Origin: an uncultured Caulobacterales bacterium | GTDB lineage: Bacteria; Pseudomonadota; Alphaproteobacteria; Caulobacterales; Caulobacteraceae | Reading direction: 5' to 3' | NCBI GenBank assembly: GCA_903837135.1 | Contig: CAILTK010000041.1 | Span: 1-64,000, forward strand | DNA: 64,000 nt | Shown: in pieces, positions 35,267-43,753 of the stretch | How positions within the stretch are numbered: position 1 is the first letter of the stretch | Layout: each line of letters starts with the position of its first letter | Program-made: the position numbers and the translations under genes | The notes under the pieces: model-generated | Seen by the model: the letters and a program-made list of their open reading frames with translations, nothing else | Told to the model about the DNA's origin: nothing | The model's database searches: none

Positions 35267-35581
35267 ATGAAGGGTGAGACCTTGACGCGGGCCGACCTGG
35301 CCGAGGCGGTCCACAACGAAGTGGGCCTCACGCGCCAGGACTGCGCCGGCCTCGTCGAGCGTACGCTCGACCTCGTGGTCGAGGCGCTCGAGCAGGGCGA
35401 GATCGTCAAGCTTTCCGGCTTCGGGGTGTTCCAGGTGCGATCCAAGAACGCGCGGATGGGACGCAATCCCAAGACCGGGGAGCCGGCGGCGATCGATCCG
35501 CGGCGGGTGATCTCCTTTCGGGCCTCCCAGGTGATGAAGGCCATGGTCGACAAGTCCCACGACGGCGCGGGCCGGACCTGA
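35267..35581 (+). CDS. ihfA: Integration host factor subunit alpha
   Basis: The alpha subunit of the DNA-bending heterodimer IHF, 104 residues. The HU-fold N-terminus (TLTRADLAEAVHNEVGLTRQDC) and the DNA-contacting arm RSKNARMGRNPKTGEPAAIDPRRVISF with its intercalating Pro are intact. It helps recombination and transcription, including sigma-54 promoters. It lies downstream of fabH and upstream of a merR-type gene, a conserved alphaproteobacterial order. Confidence 0.96.
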   Translation: MKGETLTRADLAEAVHNEVGLTRQDCAGLVERTLDLVVEALEQGEIVKLSGFGVFQVRSKNARMGRNPKTGEPAAIDPRRVISFRASQVMKAMVDKSHDGAGRT

Positions 35582-35594
35582 TCCCCCTGCGCCG

Positions 35595-36173
35595 ATGAAG
35601 GGTCCCGACGCTTTCCGTACGATTTCGGAAGCCGCCTCGGAGCTCGGCGTACCGCAGCACGTGCTGCGCTTCTGGGAGACCAAATTCTCGTTCATCCGGC
35701 CGATGAAGCGGGCCGGCGGGCGGCGCTTCTACCGCCGGCAGGACCTGGACGTCCTGCGCGGCGTGCGCATCCTGCTGCACGACGAGGGTTACACCATCAA
35801 GGGCGTGCAGAAGCTGCACAAGGAGCAGGGCGTCCGCCGGGTGCTGGCCGCCGGCGGCGTCCACGACACAGGCGAGAGCCTGGCGGCCGGGGACGGCGCC
35901 GCGCCGCACGCGGTCGAGGCGCACGGCTTGGACGAGCACGGCTTCGAGGGGCATGGCTTGGAGGGGGACGACGTCGAGGCGGACGGGGTCGGGGTGGAGG
36001 AGATCGAGGCGGACGCGGCCGCCGTGGAGGCCGCCTTCGAGACGGGCGAGGCCGCCCCCTTCGAGCGCCCCCTGCTCGGCGAAGCGGCCCGCCGGCGCCT
36101 GGCGTCGGTGCTCGGCGACCTCGAAGGCGTCAAGGCGCGGCTCGATGCTCTTCTCGCCGACGGTGATTCCTGA
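35595..36173 (+). CDS. MerR family transcriptional regulator
   Basis: A 192-residue regulator with an N-terminal MerR winged-helix domain (FRTISEAASELGVPQHVLRFWETKFSFIRPMKRAGGRRFYRRQDLDVLRGVRILLHDEGYTIKGVQ). An acidic low-complexity linker (about residues 95-160) follows, with repeated HGxxxHG and DxxEADG-like units. It ends in a short helix. There are no metal-binding cysteines, so it is not a classic metal sensor. The conserved position behind ihfA is known in alphaproteobacteria, but the target genes are unknown. Confidence 0.92.
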   Translation: MKGPDAFRTISEAASELGVPQHVLRFWETKFSFIRPMKRAGGRRFYRRQDLDVLRGVRILLHDEGYTIKGVQKLHKEQGVRRVLAAGGVHDTGESLAAGDGAAPHAVEAHGLDEHGFEGHGLEGDDVEADGVGVEEIEADAAAVEAAFETGEAAPFERPLLGEAARRRLASVLGDLEGVKARLDALLADGDS

Positions 36174-36212
36174 TTGATATCGCGGCGGGGCCGCTTATAA
36201 GCGCCCCTTCGT

Positions 36213-36289
<77 letters not shown>

Positions 36290-36670
36290 TTAGCCTCAGG
36301 GCCCAGCCCTTGGCGGTCGGAAACCACCATCAGGCGCTGGGCCCACGTGAGGCGCCGCCCGTCGCGTTGGCTCAAGCGCTGCTCCTCGGACCGTGTGCGA
36401 TCCGCCGGCGAGTCCAATGATCCCCGGGGCGATTGAAATGGCGCTTCAGCCATAAAATGAGGCGTCACCAAGCGCATGAAGACCGCCAGGCGGAGGTTGA
36501 CCACCGCCCGCGGGCTCCGAAGCTTGGTGGGTGCTCTTCGTGCTCTTCGCGGCGCCTCTGATCGGCTGACGCTCCCGCCGCGATCATCCTGCGATCTTGA
36601 CCGCCCCAGACGTCGCGCGCGCGCGAGGCGCCGGCCAGGGGGGCTTGGAAGCGGGTGTAATCCTTCGCCG
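36290..36670. other. Gene-free stretch after tRNA-Pro
   Basis: There is no convincing gene in these 381 bases. An inverted repeat GGGCCCAGC (36299-36307) / GCTGGGCCC (36336-36344) may end the tRNA transcript. Around 36519-36560 the minus strand reads tandem GAAGAGCAC units, a relative of the purine-rich repeat at 24019. The MFS gene on the minus strand ends at 36671. Confidence 0.5.
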
Positions 36671-37918
36671 TCAGACGATGGTCGGCCGTCCGCGGGTGGC
36701 CCAGGCCCGCACCGCCATCAGCGCGGCCGCGGCGACCAGGAATCCGCCGACCACGATGAAGGCCTGGTGGATGCCGAAGGCGTCGCGGATCGGCTTGATG
36801 ACGATCGGGTTGAAGAAGTGGCCGATGAACACCGCGCTCATCATGAAGCCGATCGCCTGGCCGCGCTGGGCCGCGGTCACCCGGTCGAGCACGCGGCTGG
36901 CGAAGAAGGGCTGGGTCATGCCGGCGCCGATCCCCTCCAGCACGACGAAGATCAGAATCACGGCGTAGGAGGGGGCCAGGCCCATGCCGATGAAGCCCGC
37001 GCCCATGCAGACCGAGGCCAGCACGAAGGTCAGCCGGCCGAAACGGGAATAGATCAGGCCGAACACCAGGGCGGTCATGATGCCGATGAAGGCGCTGAGC
37101 GAGGGCACCCGCGAGATGAGGATGGCGCTGGTGACGCCGTTCTCCTTGAGCAGGAACGGCAGCTGGAACGAGGGCATGGTGTGCGCCATCGACATGACGA
37201 ACGACAGCAGATAGATCGGCCAGAGTTGCAGCACTGAGAACCGCTCGTTGCTGCGGGCGTCCGCCGACACGTGATCGGCCTGCTCGAGCCGGCGGTTGAA
37301 GGTCACCACCGCCAGGGCCAGGAACATCAGCGGCAGCAGGAACAGCCAGGCCGGCGTGCGCCAGCCGTAGGTCTGCACCAGATAGCCCGCCAGCAGCATG
37401 GTGATCACCGTGCCGCCCGAGGCGATGGCCTGGCGGAAGCCCACCAGGCGCGCGCGGGCCGGTCCGGCGTAACGGGCGCCGAGCATGCTCGACAGCGACA
37501 CGTCGGTGAGGATCAGGGCGCAGCCTAGAGCGAAGCGCGAGGCCAGCAGCGTCCCCAGGCTGTCGACCCACAGCTGGCAGGTGCCCGCCAGCGCCGTGCA
37601 TGTCAGGCCGGTGAACAGAGCGCGGCGCAGGCCGATGCGGCTGATGATCCAGCCGGCGAAGGGGCCGGTGATGGCCATGCCGACCGGGGCCATGGTGACC
37701 ACGAACTGGGCTGACAGGATGCTGTCGCCGCCGGGGAAGTGCTCGGCGATCTTCTGCAGGCCCGGCACCACCGAGGTGAAGGCCAGGGTGGTCAGCATGC
37801 TGGCCCCCAGGAGGATGAACACGGTCATCCAGCGCCGCCAAAGCGCTTCGTGAAGGACCGGAGCGGCCGGCGTCGCCGGAGTCGCCACGCCGTCCATGCC
37901 TTGAACGATCTCAGCCAT
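36671..37918 (-). CDS. MFS transporter
   Basis: A major facilitator superfamily permease of 415 residues with 12 predicted membrane helices. The loop 2-3 motif GWIISRIGLRRALFTG is present, and it begins with a soluble tail of about 30 residues. The ATG at 37918 is preceded by GGGAGGA. It lies 116 bases downstream of the acyl-CoA ligase gene on the same strand, so it may be part of the steroid-ring operon and import or export an intermediate. The substrate is inferred from position only; a multidrug-type role is equally possible. Confidence 0.88.
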   Translation of the reverse strand: MAEIVQGMDGVATPATPAAPVLHEALWRRWMTVFILLGASMLTTLAFTSVVPGLQKIAEHFPGGDSILSAQFVVTMAPVGMAITGPFAGWIISRIGLRRALFTGLTCTALAGTCQLWVDSLGTLLASRFALGCALILTDVSLSSMLGARYAGPARARLVGFRQAIASGGTVITMLLAGYLVQTYGWRTPAWLFLLPLMFLALAVVTFNRRLEQADHVSADARSNERFSVLQLWPIYLLSFVMSMAHTMPSFQLPFLLKENGVTSAILISRVPSLSAFIGIMTALVFGLIYSRFGRLTFVLASVCMGAGFIGMGLAPSYAVILIFVVLEGIGAGMTQPFFASRVLDRVTAAQRGQAIGFMMSAVFIGHFFNPIVIKPIRDAFGIHQAFIVVGGFLVAAAALMAVRAWATRGRPTIV

Positions 37919-38034
37919 TTGCCTCGTCCTCCCGGGACCTGCTCTAGGCGGCGGTCCTGCGTTGAGACAGCCTAGCCGCATAAGTGATTGTCCGACAATC
38001 CGTCAGTGCCGGAATCTATCAGTGTTCGAATCCG

Positions 38035-39681
38035 TCAGTTTGCATTTCCCCAACGCCGCTGGGCGTCTTCGCGCAGTTCGCCCTTGGCCAGCTTGCCGCC
38101 CGACGAGCGGGGAAGGTCGTCCATCAGCACCAGCCGCTCGGGGAACCACTCGCGGCTCACCCCGCGCCGGCGCAGATGTTCGACGATCGAGGCCAGCGTC
38201 GGTTCGGCGCCCGCGCGCGGCTTGACGTAGATGCAGACCCTCTCGCCGAACACCGGGTCGGGGGAGGGGACGGCGGCCACCAGGGCCACGTCCGGGTGCG
38301 CGCCGACTTCTTCCTCGATCGCCGGGGCGCTGAGATTCTTGCCGCCGCGGATGATGAAGTCAGAGGTGCGGCCGACCACGCGCAGATAGCCGTCGGCGTC
38401 GATGTCGACGATGTCGCCCATCAGCATCCAGCCATCGGGCGTGAACAGCTTGGCGTTGGCGGCGGGATCGTCCCAATAGCCGAGGCAGATCGCCGGGCCA
38501 CGGCAGCCGGGCTGCCCAGTGGAGCGTTCGCCGGTCACGTCCGCGCCCGTGTCGGGATCGAACAGCCGCACGTGCATGCCTGGGATCACCGCGCCGGCGG
38601 TGCGCAGGCGACGCTCGCGCGTGTCCGCCGCGGTGGTGCGGCTGAGCGCGCCGGTCTCGTTGGAGCCGTAGAACTGCAGCACCGCCGCGCCCGTCACCCG
38701 CTCGAACTCGGCGGCGCGCTCATAGGGCACGGCTTCGCCGCCGGTGAACATGGCGCGCAGCGACGACAGGTCGCGCGGCCGCTCGGCCTGGGCGTTCAGG
38801 AGCATGATGAACTGGGTCGAGACACAGCACAGCACCGTGACCCGCTCGCGCTCGATCAGGTCGAGCGCCGCATGGGCGTCGAACTTGGGCATGATCACGG
38901 TGGGACAGCCGAGGATGGCCGGGGAGAAGTGGGCGGTCCACAGGCCGAAGCCGAACGGGGCCGGGACCAGTCCCATGAACACCTCGTCAGCGCCGAACCG
39001 CCCGGCCTCCGCCGCGAGGTGGTGGAAGTAGCGCCAGCGGTTCTGCGTGTGCATCACGCACTTGGGCATGCCGGTGGTGCCCGAGGTGGAGTTGATCATG
39101 AACAGCTGCTCGGCCCCGACCGCCGGATGGCCGGACGGCGTCGCGGGGGGCGCGTCGCAAACCGGCTTGCCCGCCGGATCGCTCAGGTAGTCCGGGACCA
39201 GCACCAGCCGGTCGAGCGTGGCGCCGTGCGCCTGGAGGTCGGCGCGCAGGGCCTGCGCCGTGCGGTCGCGCTGGGCGGCGTGCGTCACCAGCACCCGGGC
39301 GCCGGTGCGGCCCAGCAGATGGGCGATCTCCCGGTCGCCGGCGCGGGCGCCGATGCCGACGGTGACGAGGCCCGCCTTGGCGACGCCCACGAACGCCGCG
39401 TGAACGGCCGGCCCGTCCGGCAGCAGCACGGCCACCCGGTCGCCCGCCGCCAGACCCAGGCCGCGCAAAGCCAGGGCGATTTCGTCCGAACGGTCGGCGT
39501 ATTCGCCCCAGGTGAAGCGCCCGCTCTCGGTGATGTAGGCTGGTGCGTCCGGATGCTGCGCCGCCAGCGCATCGATCCGGTCCTGCAGGGGCTGTTCGCT
39601 CCACCAGGGCTCGGTCCGCCAGGCCTCGACGAGGGCGGGGTCGGTCGCCAAGGCCTGGCCATAGGGTGTGGATGCGGACAC
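38035..39681 (-). CDS. Acyl-CoA ligase (AMP-forming), probable HIP-CoA ligase
   Basis: An ANL-superfamily enzyme, 548 residues, that activates a carboxylate with ATP and CoA. The adenylation loop STSGTTGMPKCVMHTQ, the YGSNETG motif, GYWDD, MGDIVDIDADGYLRVVGR and the C-terminal catalytic lysine region RSSGGKLAKGELR are present. It starts at GTG, preceded by GGGAG. It is the last gene of the ipd operon, 13 bases after the second acyl-CoA dehydrogenase. In Mycobacterium the HIP-CoA ligase is FadD3, so a similar substrate is inferred, not shown. Confidence 0.88.
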   Translation of the reverse strand: MSASTPYGQALATDPALVEAWRTEPWWSEQPLQDRIDALAAQHPDAPAYITESGRFTWGEYADRSDEIALALRGLGLAAGDRVAVLLPDGPAVHAAFVGVAKAGLVTVGIGARAGDREIAHLLGRTGARVLVTHAAQRDRTAQALRADLQAHGATLDRLVLVPDYLSDPAGKPVCDAPPATPSGHPAVGAEQLFMINSTSGTTGMPKCVMHTQNRWRYFHHLAAEAGRFGADEVFMGLVPAPFGFGLWTAHFSPAILGCPTVIMPKFDAHAALDLIERERVTVLCCVSTQFIMLLNAQAERPRDLSSLRAMFTGGEAVPYERAAEFERVTGAAVLQFYGSNETGALSRTTAADTRERRLRTAGAVIPGMHVRLFDPDTGADVTGERSTGQPGCRGPAICLGYWDDPAANAKLFTPDGWMLMGDIVDIDADGYLRVVGRTSDFIIRGGKNLSAPAIEEEVGAHPDVALVAAVPSPDPVFGERVCIYVKPRAGAEPTLASIVEHLRRRGVSREWFPERLVLMDDLPRSSGGKLAKGELREDAQRRWGNAN

Positions 39682-39694
39682 GGCGTCTCCCTGC

Positions 39695-40750
39695 TCAGGC
39701 GGTTTCGACGGCGAAGACCTGGCCGGGATCCAGCGCGCGGCCCTTGATACGCGCGCTCACCCGGCGGCGGTGGAAGGCCTCGTCGCCCCAGGCGCCGGTG
39801 AGCGCCAGGACGCGCTTCAGATAGACGTGCACGTCGGTGGCCCAGCTGTAGCCCATCGCTCCGTGCACCTGGATCGCCGTCCGCCCCGCGAGGTCGGCGG
39901 CGGCCAGGGCGGCGAGCTTGGCGTGCGAGACCCGGGCGCGCGAGTAGATGTCCTGCTGGCCGATCTGGGCGGCGGCGGCCAGCACCACCGGCCGGGCGAA
40001 TTCGATCTTCACCTGGCAGCTGGCGAGGTGATGCTTGACCGCCTGGTTGGCGCCGATGGGCTTGCCGAACTGGACGCGCGCCTTGGCGTAGGCGGCGGAG
40101 AGGTCCACGGCGCGCTGGGCCAGGCCGATCCCCTGGGCGGCGGCGAACAGGGCCCCGCGGTCGAGCGCCAGCGCCGCCAGCCGGTCGGCCTCCGGGCCCC
40201 GGGCCGCCGCGATGGCGTCGCCGCCGTCGAAGGCGACCGCGAACAGTCGGTGGAAGGGGTCGATGCTCGGTTGGCGCCCCAGCGTCACCGTCTCCGCGTT
40301 CAGCAGCAGAATCTCGCCCGGCCGGCACAGCACCAGCACATCCGCCGTGTCGGCGCCGGCCACGAACGGCTGGCAGGAGTGGCCCACGGCGGCCATGGCC
40401 TCGCCGGCGGCGATCCTGCCGGCCCACGCGCGCGCGGCCGGATGATCCAGGGCGGCCAGCAGGGGCGCCGCGACGCCCGCCAGCTCGACCAGCGGTTCGG
40501 GCAGGGCCGCAAAGCCGCACTGCTCGGCCACGGGGGTCAGGTCGACCTCGCCGAGGCCAAGGCCGCCGAGCGATTCGGGGACCATCGCGGCCGGGAGGCC
40601 CATCTCGACCAGGGCGCGCCAGCGAACGGGATCGAGCGCCGCGCCGCTGTCCATCAGCCGGCGCAGGTCCGCGCCGGTGCAGCGGTCGGCGAGCAGGGCG
40701 GCTGTCACCTCGGCCGTCATCCTCTGTTCGTCGGAAAGGGTGAAATCCAC
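39695..40750 (-). CDS. Acyl-CoA dehydrogenase, small partner subunit of a heteromeric pair
   Basis: A 351-residue acyl-CoA dehydrogenase fold starting at GTG (MDFTLSDEQRMTAEV). The flavin segments are weakly conserved, and the ARVQFGKPIGANQAVKHHLA and QVHGAMGYSWATDVHVYLKRV segments are present. At the helix-G position where the partner carries FERG, this one has ALDRG, so it may lack the catalytic Glu. Adjacent unlike subunits forming alpha2beta2 dehydrogenases are known from steroid catabolism in actinobacteria. It is three bases from the partner gene. Confidence 0.87.
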   Translation of the reverse strand: MDFTLSDEQRMTAEVTAALLADRCTGADLRRLMDSGAALDPVRWRALVEMGLPAAMVPESLGGLGLGEVDLTPVAEQCGFAALPEPLVELAGVAAPLLAALDHPAARAWAGRIAAGEAMAAVGHSCQPFVAGADTADVLVLCRPGEILLLNAETVTLGRQPSIDPFHRLFAVAFDGGDAIAAARGPEADRLAALALDRGALFAAAQGIGLAQRAVDLSAAYAKARVQFGKPIGANQAVKHHLASCQVKIEFARPVVLAAAAQIGQQDIYSRARVSHAKLAALAAADLAGRTAIQVHGAMGYSWATDVHVYLKRVLALTGAWGDEAFHRRRVSARIKGRALDPGQVFAVETA

Positions 40751-40753
40751 GGC

Positions 40754-41899
40754 TCAGCCCTTCGGCAGGCCGAGCATGCGCTCGGCGATGATGTTGCGCT
40801 GAATCTCGTTGGCGCCGGCGTAGATCGGTCCCGCGAGGGAGAACAGATAGCCGTCCATCCAGCCGTCCGCCGCCTCGGTCGGACCGGTCAATTCCGCCTC
40901 CGCGCCCTTGATCGACAGGGCCGCCCGGTACAGCGCCACGTCGAGCTCCGACCAGAACACCTTGTTGCAGCTGGCTTCGGCGCCGATCTTGCCGCCGGCG
41001 ATCAGCCGTGAGGCGGTGGCGTAGATCGACAGGGCGTAGGCGTCGGCGTCCATCACCGCCTGCAGCACCGCGGCCTCCTGCACCGCGTCGGCGCCGCGCC
41101 GGTCGGCGAGCGCGACCAGGCGGGCGGCGGCGGCCTGGAACCGGGCGGGGCTGCGCAGCATGAGCCCGCGCTCGAAGCCGGCGGTGGCCATGCAGACGGT
41201 CCAGCCCTCGCCCTCGCCGCCGAGCCGTTGGTCGACCGGCGAGCGTACGTCCTCGAGAAAGATCTCGGCGAAGCCGGCCTCGCCGTCGATCTGCTGGATC
41301 GGCACGACCCGTACGCCGGGGGCGTCCAGCTTGAACAGGATCAGCGACAGCCCCTTGTGCCGCTCGGACGCCGGGTCGGTGCGGAACAGGCCGAAGGCCC
41401 AGTCGGCGAATACGGCGCGCGAGGACCAGATCTTGTGGCCGTTCAGAACATAGTGGTCGCCGTCGCGGGTGGCCCGCGCGCGGACGGCGGCGAGGTCGGA
41501 TCCCGCCTGCGGCTCGGACCAGGCCTGGGCCCAGATCTCCTCGCCCGAGGCCATCGGCGGCAGGAAGCGCGCCTTCTGTTCGGCTGTCCCATACTCCATC
41601 ATGGTCGGCGCCAAGAGGAAGATGCCGTTCTGGCCGACCCGGCCGGGAGCGCCGGCGCGCCAGTACTCCTCCTCGAAGATCAGCCAGCGGATCAGATCGA
41701 GGCCCCGTCCGCCGTAGGCCTCCGGCCAGGTGACCGCGCTCCAGCGCCCGCCGTGCAGCACCTTTTCCCAGGCGCGGTGGGCCTGGAATCCTTCGGCGGT
41801 ATCGAACGAAGCCAGGCGCTCGGCCGGGACGTGGTCGGCGAGCCAGGCCCGGACCTCGGCGCGAAAGGCGTCCTGTTCGGCGGTGTAGGCCAAGCGCAT
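40754..41899 (-). CDS. Acyl-CoA dehydrogenase, catalytic subunit of a heteromeric pair
   Basis: A 381-residue FAD-dependent acyl-CoA dehydrogenase. The segments WAQAWSEPQAGSDLAAVRA and YVLNGHKIWSS form the flavin and substrate site. The C-terminal IYAGANEIQRNIIAERMLGLPKG has Ala where medium-chain enzymes have Glu, so the base is expected on helix G (GFERG). This is the pattern of steroid-type FadE enzymes. It is cotranscribed with the echA20-like gene before it and the small subunit gene after it. Confidence 0.9.
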   Translation of the reverse strand: MRLAYTAEQDAFRAEVRAWLADHVPAERLASFDTAEGFQAHRAWEKVLHGGRWSAVTWPEAYGGRGLDLIRWLIFEEEYWRAGAPGRVGQNGIFLLAPTMMEYGTAEQKARFLPPMASGEEIWAQAWSEPQAGSDLAAVRARATRDGDHYVLNGHKIWSSRAVFADWAFGLFRTDPASERHKGLSLILFKLDAPGVRVVPIQQIDGEAGFAEIFLEDVRSPVDQRLGGEGEGWTVCMATAGFERGLMLRSPARFQAAAARLVALADRRGADAVQEAAVLQAVMDADAYALSIYATASRLIAGGKIGAEASCNKVFWSELDVALYRAALSIKGAEAELTGPTEAADGWMDGYLFSLAGPIYAGANEIQRNIIAERMLGLPKG

Positions 41900-41912
41900 C
41901 AGAGCTTCCGCA

Positions 41913-42665
41913 TCAGAACTTGGCCGCCTTGCCCTGGTCCTGGACGAAGGCGTCGCGCGACGCCTGGCTGTCCTCGTGCATGTACATTTCCAGGGTGAAG
42001 CCCTGCTCGAACCGGTAGTCGAGGTCGACGTCGCGCGCCTCGATCCCGTTCAGCGCCTGCTTGGCCAGGACCAGGGCGGTGCGGCTCTTGGCGGCGATCA
42101 CGGCGCAGAAGGCGCGGGCCTCGGCCAGGAGCTGGTCCGGGGCTGTCACCGTCTCCACCGCGCCGAGCCTGAAGGCCTCCTGGACCGGGATCCGGCCGCC
42201 GGTGAAGAAGGCGGCGCGCACCTTGTGCAGCGGCAGCATGCGCGACAGGTGCGAGGCCCCGCCCATGGCGCCCCGATCGATCTCCGGCAGGGAGAAATAG
42301 GCGTTGTCCGCGGCGATGATGGTGTCGGACGCGCCGCAGATGCCGATGCCGCCGCCGATGACGAAGCCGTGCACCGCCGCGACCACCGGGGTCGGGCAGT
42401 CGCGCACCGCCTTGAAGGTCAGATAGTTGCCGCGGTTCAGGGCGACGATGCGCTCGGGGTGGGCCTGCATCTCCTTGATGTCGACCCCGCCGCAGAAGCC
42501 GCGCCCCTCGGCCCGGATCAGGACGCAGCGGACGTCCTCGCGCGACCCCGCCGCGGTGATCAGGCCGGGGAGTTCGTTCCACATCACCGAGTCGAAGGCG
42601 TTGACCGGCGGATGGTCGAACACGACCTCGGCTACCCGGTCGTTGATCTCCAGCCGGAACGGCAT
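41913..42665 (-). CDS. EchA20-like crotonase (steroid C/D-ring pathway)
   Basis: A 250-residue enoyl-CoA hydratase-fold protein: GRGFCGGVDIKEM and HGFVIGGGIGICGASD form the oxyanion hole, and LPEIDRGAMGGASHL holds the retained acid. In Mycobacterium EchA20 opens a ring of the HIP-derived dicarbonyl CoA thioester before IpdAB acts. The assignment here rests on its place between ipdC and the dehydrogenase pair and on the family pattern. Its ATG overlaps the ipdC stop (TGATG). Confidence 0.88.
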   Translation of the reverse strand: MPFRLEINDRVAEVVFDHPPVNAFDSVMWNELPGLITAAGSREDVRCVLIRAEGRGFCGGVDIKEMQAHPERIVALNRGNYLTFKAVRDCPTPVVAAVHGFVIGGGIGICGASDTIIAADNAYFSLPEIDRGAMGGASHLSRMLPLHKVRAAFFTGGRIPVQEAFRLGAVETVTAPDQLLAEARAFCAVIAAKSRTALVLAKQALNGIEARDVDLDYRFEQGFTLEMYMHEDSQASRDAFVQDQGKAAKF

Positions 42666-43753
42666 CAGGCGCTCCTTCGATTAGGGCGCTCGGCCGGCGC
42701 AGCGGTCAGCGCCTCGATCCGCGCCCGCGCCCCGGCGACGATGCGCTCGACCAGCGCCTGGCAGGTCGGCAGGTCGTCGATGCGTCCGGCCACCTGGCCC
42801 GCCGCCATCAGCCCGCCGTCGGCGTCGCCCTGCACCACGGCGCGCTGGATCAGGGTCGGGGCGCTGGCGGCCATCAGGGCCTGGCTGAAGCTCATGTCGC
42901 CATGCCCGGCCATGCCGCGCGCCGCCGTGATGAGATCGCCCCACGACGCGCCGGTGGCGCGCCGGATCTGCAGGCCGGCGTCGAGGGCGCGCAGCCAGCG
43001 GCCGATAGGGCCGGCGCGCTCGATCCGCTCCAGCGCCGCGTTGGGGACCATGCGCTGGGGCATGCCGTCGACCTTGGTGGAGACGAGGATCCGCTCGGGC
43101 CGGGCCTCGAGATAGCGGGCCTTCACCGCGTCGGGCACAGGGCTCTCGCGGGTGAGAAGGAAGCGGCTGCCCATGGCTATGCCGCAGGCGCCGTAGGCCA
43201 GGGCGGCGGCGAGGCCGCGCCCGTCGGCGAAGCCGCCGGCGGCGACCACCGGGATCGACACCGTCTCCAGCACCTGCGGCAGAAGCACGGTGGTGGCGAC
43301 CGCACCCGTGTGTCCGCCGCCCTCGCCGCCCTGCACCACGATCATGTCGCAGCCGAGCTCGGCCATCTTCACCGCGTGCTTCAGCGCGCCGACGGTGGGC
43401 ATGCAGACGATGCCGGCGTCCCGCAGCCGGCGGATCAGGGCGGCGTCGGGGCCGCGGCCGAAGCTCACCGCCCGCACCTTCTCGGCGATCAGGATCTCGA
43501 CGATCTCGGCCGCGCCCGGCTGGAACATGTGGAAGTTGACGCCGAACGGCCGGTCGGTCGCCGCCTTCAAGGCCCCGATCGCCGCGGCCAGCTCGCCCGG
43601 CCGCATCACCGCGCCGGCCAGGAAACCGAAGGCGCCCGCCGCGCTCGACGCGGCGACCAGCGCCGGCGTCGCCACCCAGCCCATGGCGGTCTGGATCACC
43701 GGATATCGGCACCCCAGCCGGTCGCACAGGACGGTGTGCAGCGGGTCGGCCAT
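42665..43753 (-). CDS. ipdC: IpdC-like flavin oxidoreductase (nitronate monooxygenase family)
   Basis: A 362-residue FMN-binding TIM-barrel of the 2-nitropropane dioxygenase family. Landmarks are YPVIQTAMGWVATPALVAASSAAGAFGFLAG, GVNFHMFQPG, VVQGGEGGGHTG and VVAAGGFADGRGLAAALAYGACGIAMGSRFLLT. IpdC of mycobacteria (about 355 residues) oxidises a HIP-derived CoA thioester in steroid-ring breakdown. It sits between two crotonase genes with 1-base overlaps on both sides, and close to ipdA/ipdB, which supports this role over a general nitronate monooxygenase. Confidence 0.88.
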   Translation of the reverse strand: MADPLHTVLCDRLGCRYPVIQTAMGWVATPALVAASSAAGAFGFLAGAVMRPGELAAAIGALKAATDRPFGVNFHMFQPGAAEIVEILIAEKVRAVSFGRGPDAALIRRLRDAGIVCMPTVGALKHAVKMAELGCDMIVVQGGEGGGHTGAVATTVLLPQVLETVSIPVVAAGGFADGRGLAAALAYGACGIAMGSRFLLTRESPVPDAVKARYLEARPERILVSTKVDGMPQRMVPNAALERIERAGPIGRWLRALDAGLQIRRATGASWGDLITAARGMAGHGDMSFSQALMAASAPTLIQRAVVQGDADGGLMAAGQVAGRIDDLPTCQALVERIVAGARARIEALTAAPAERPNRRSA

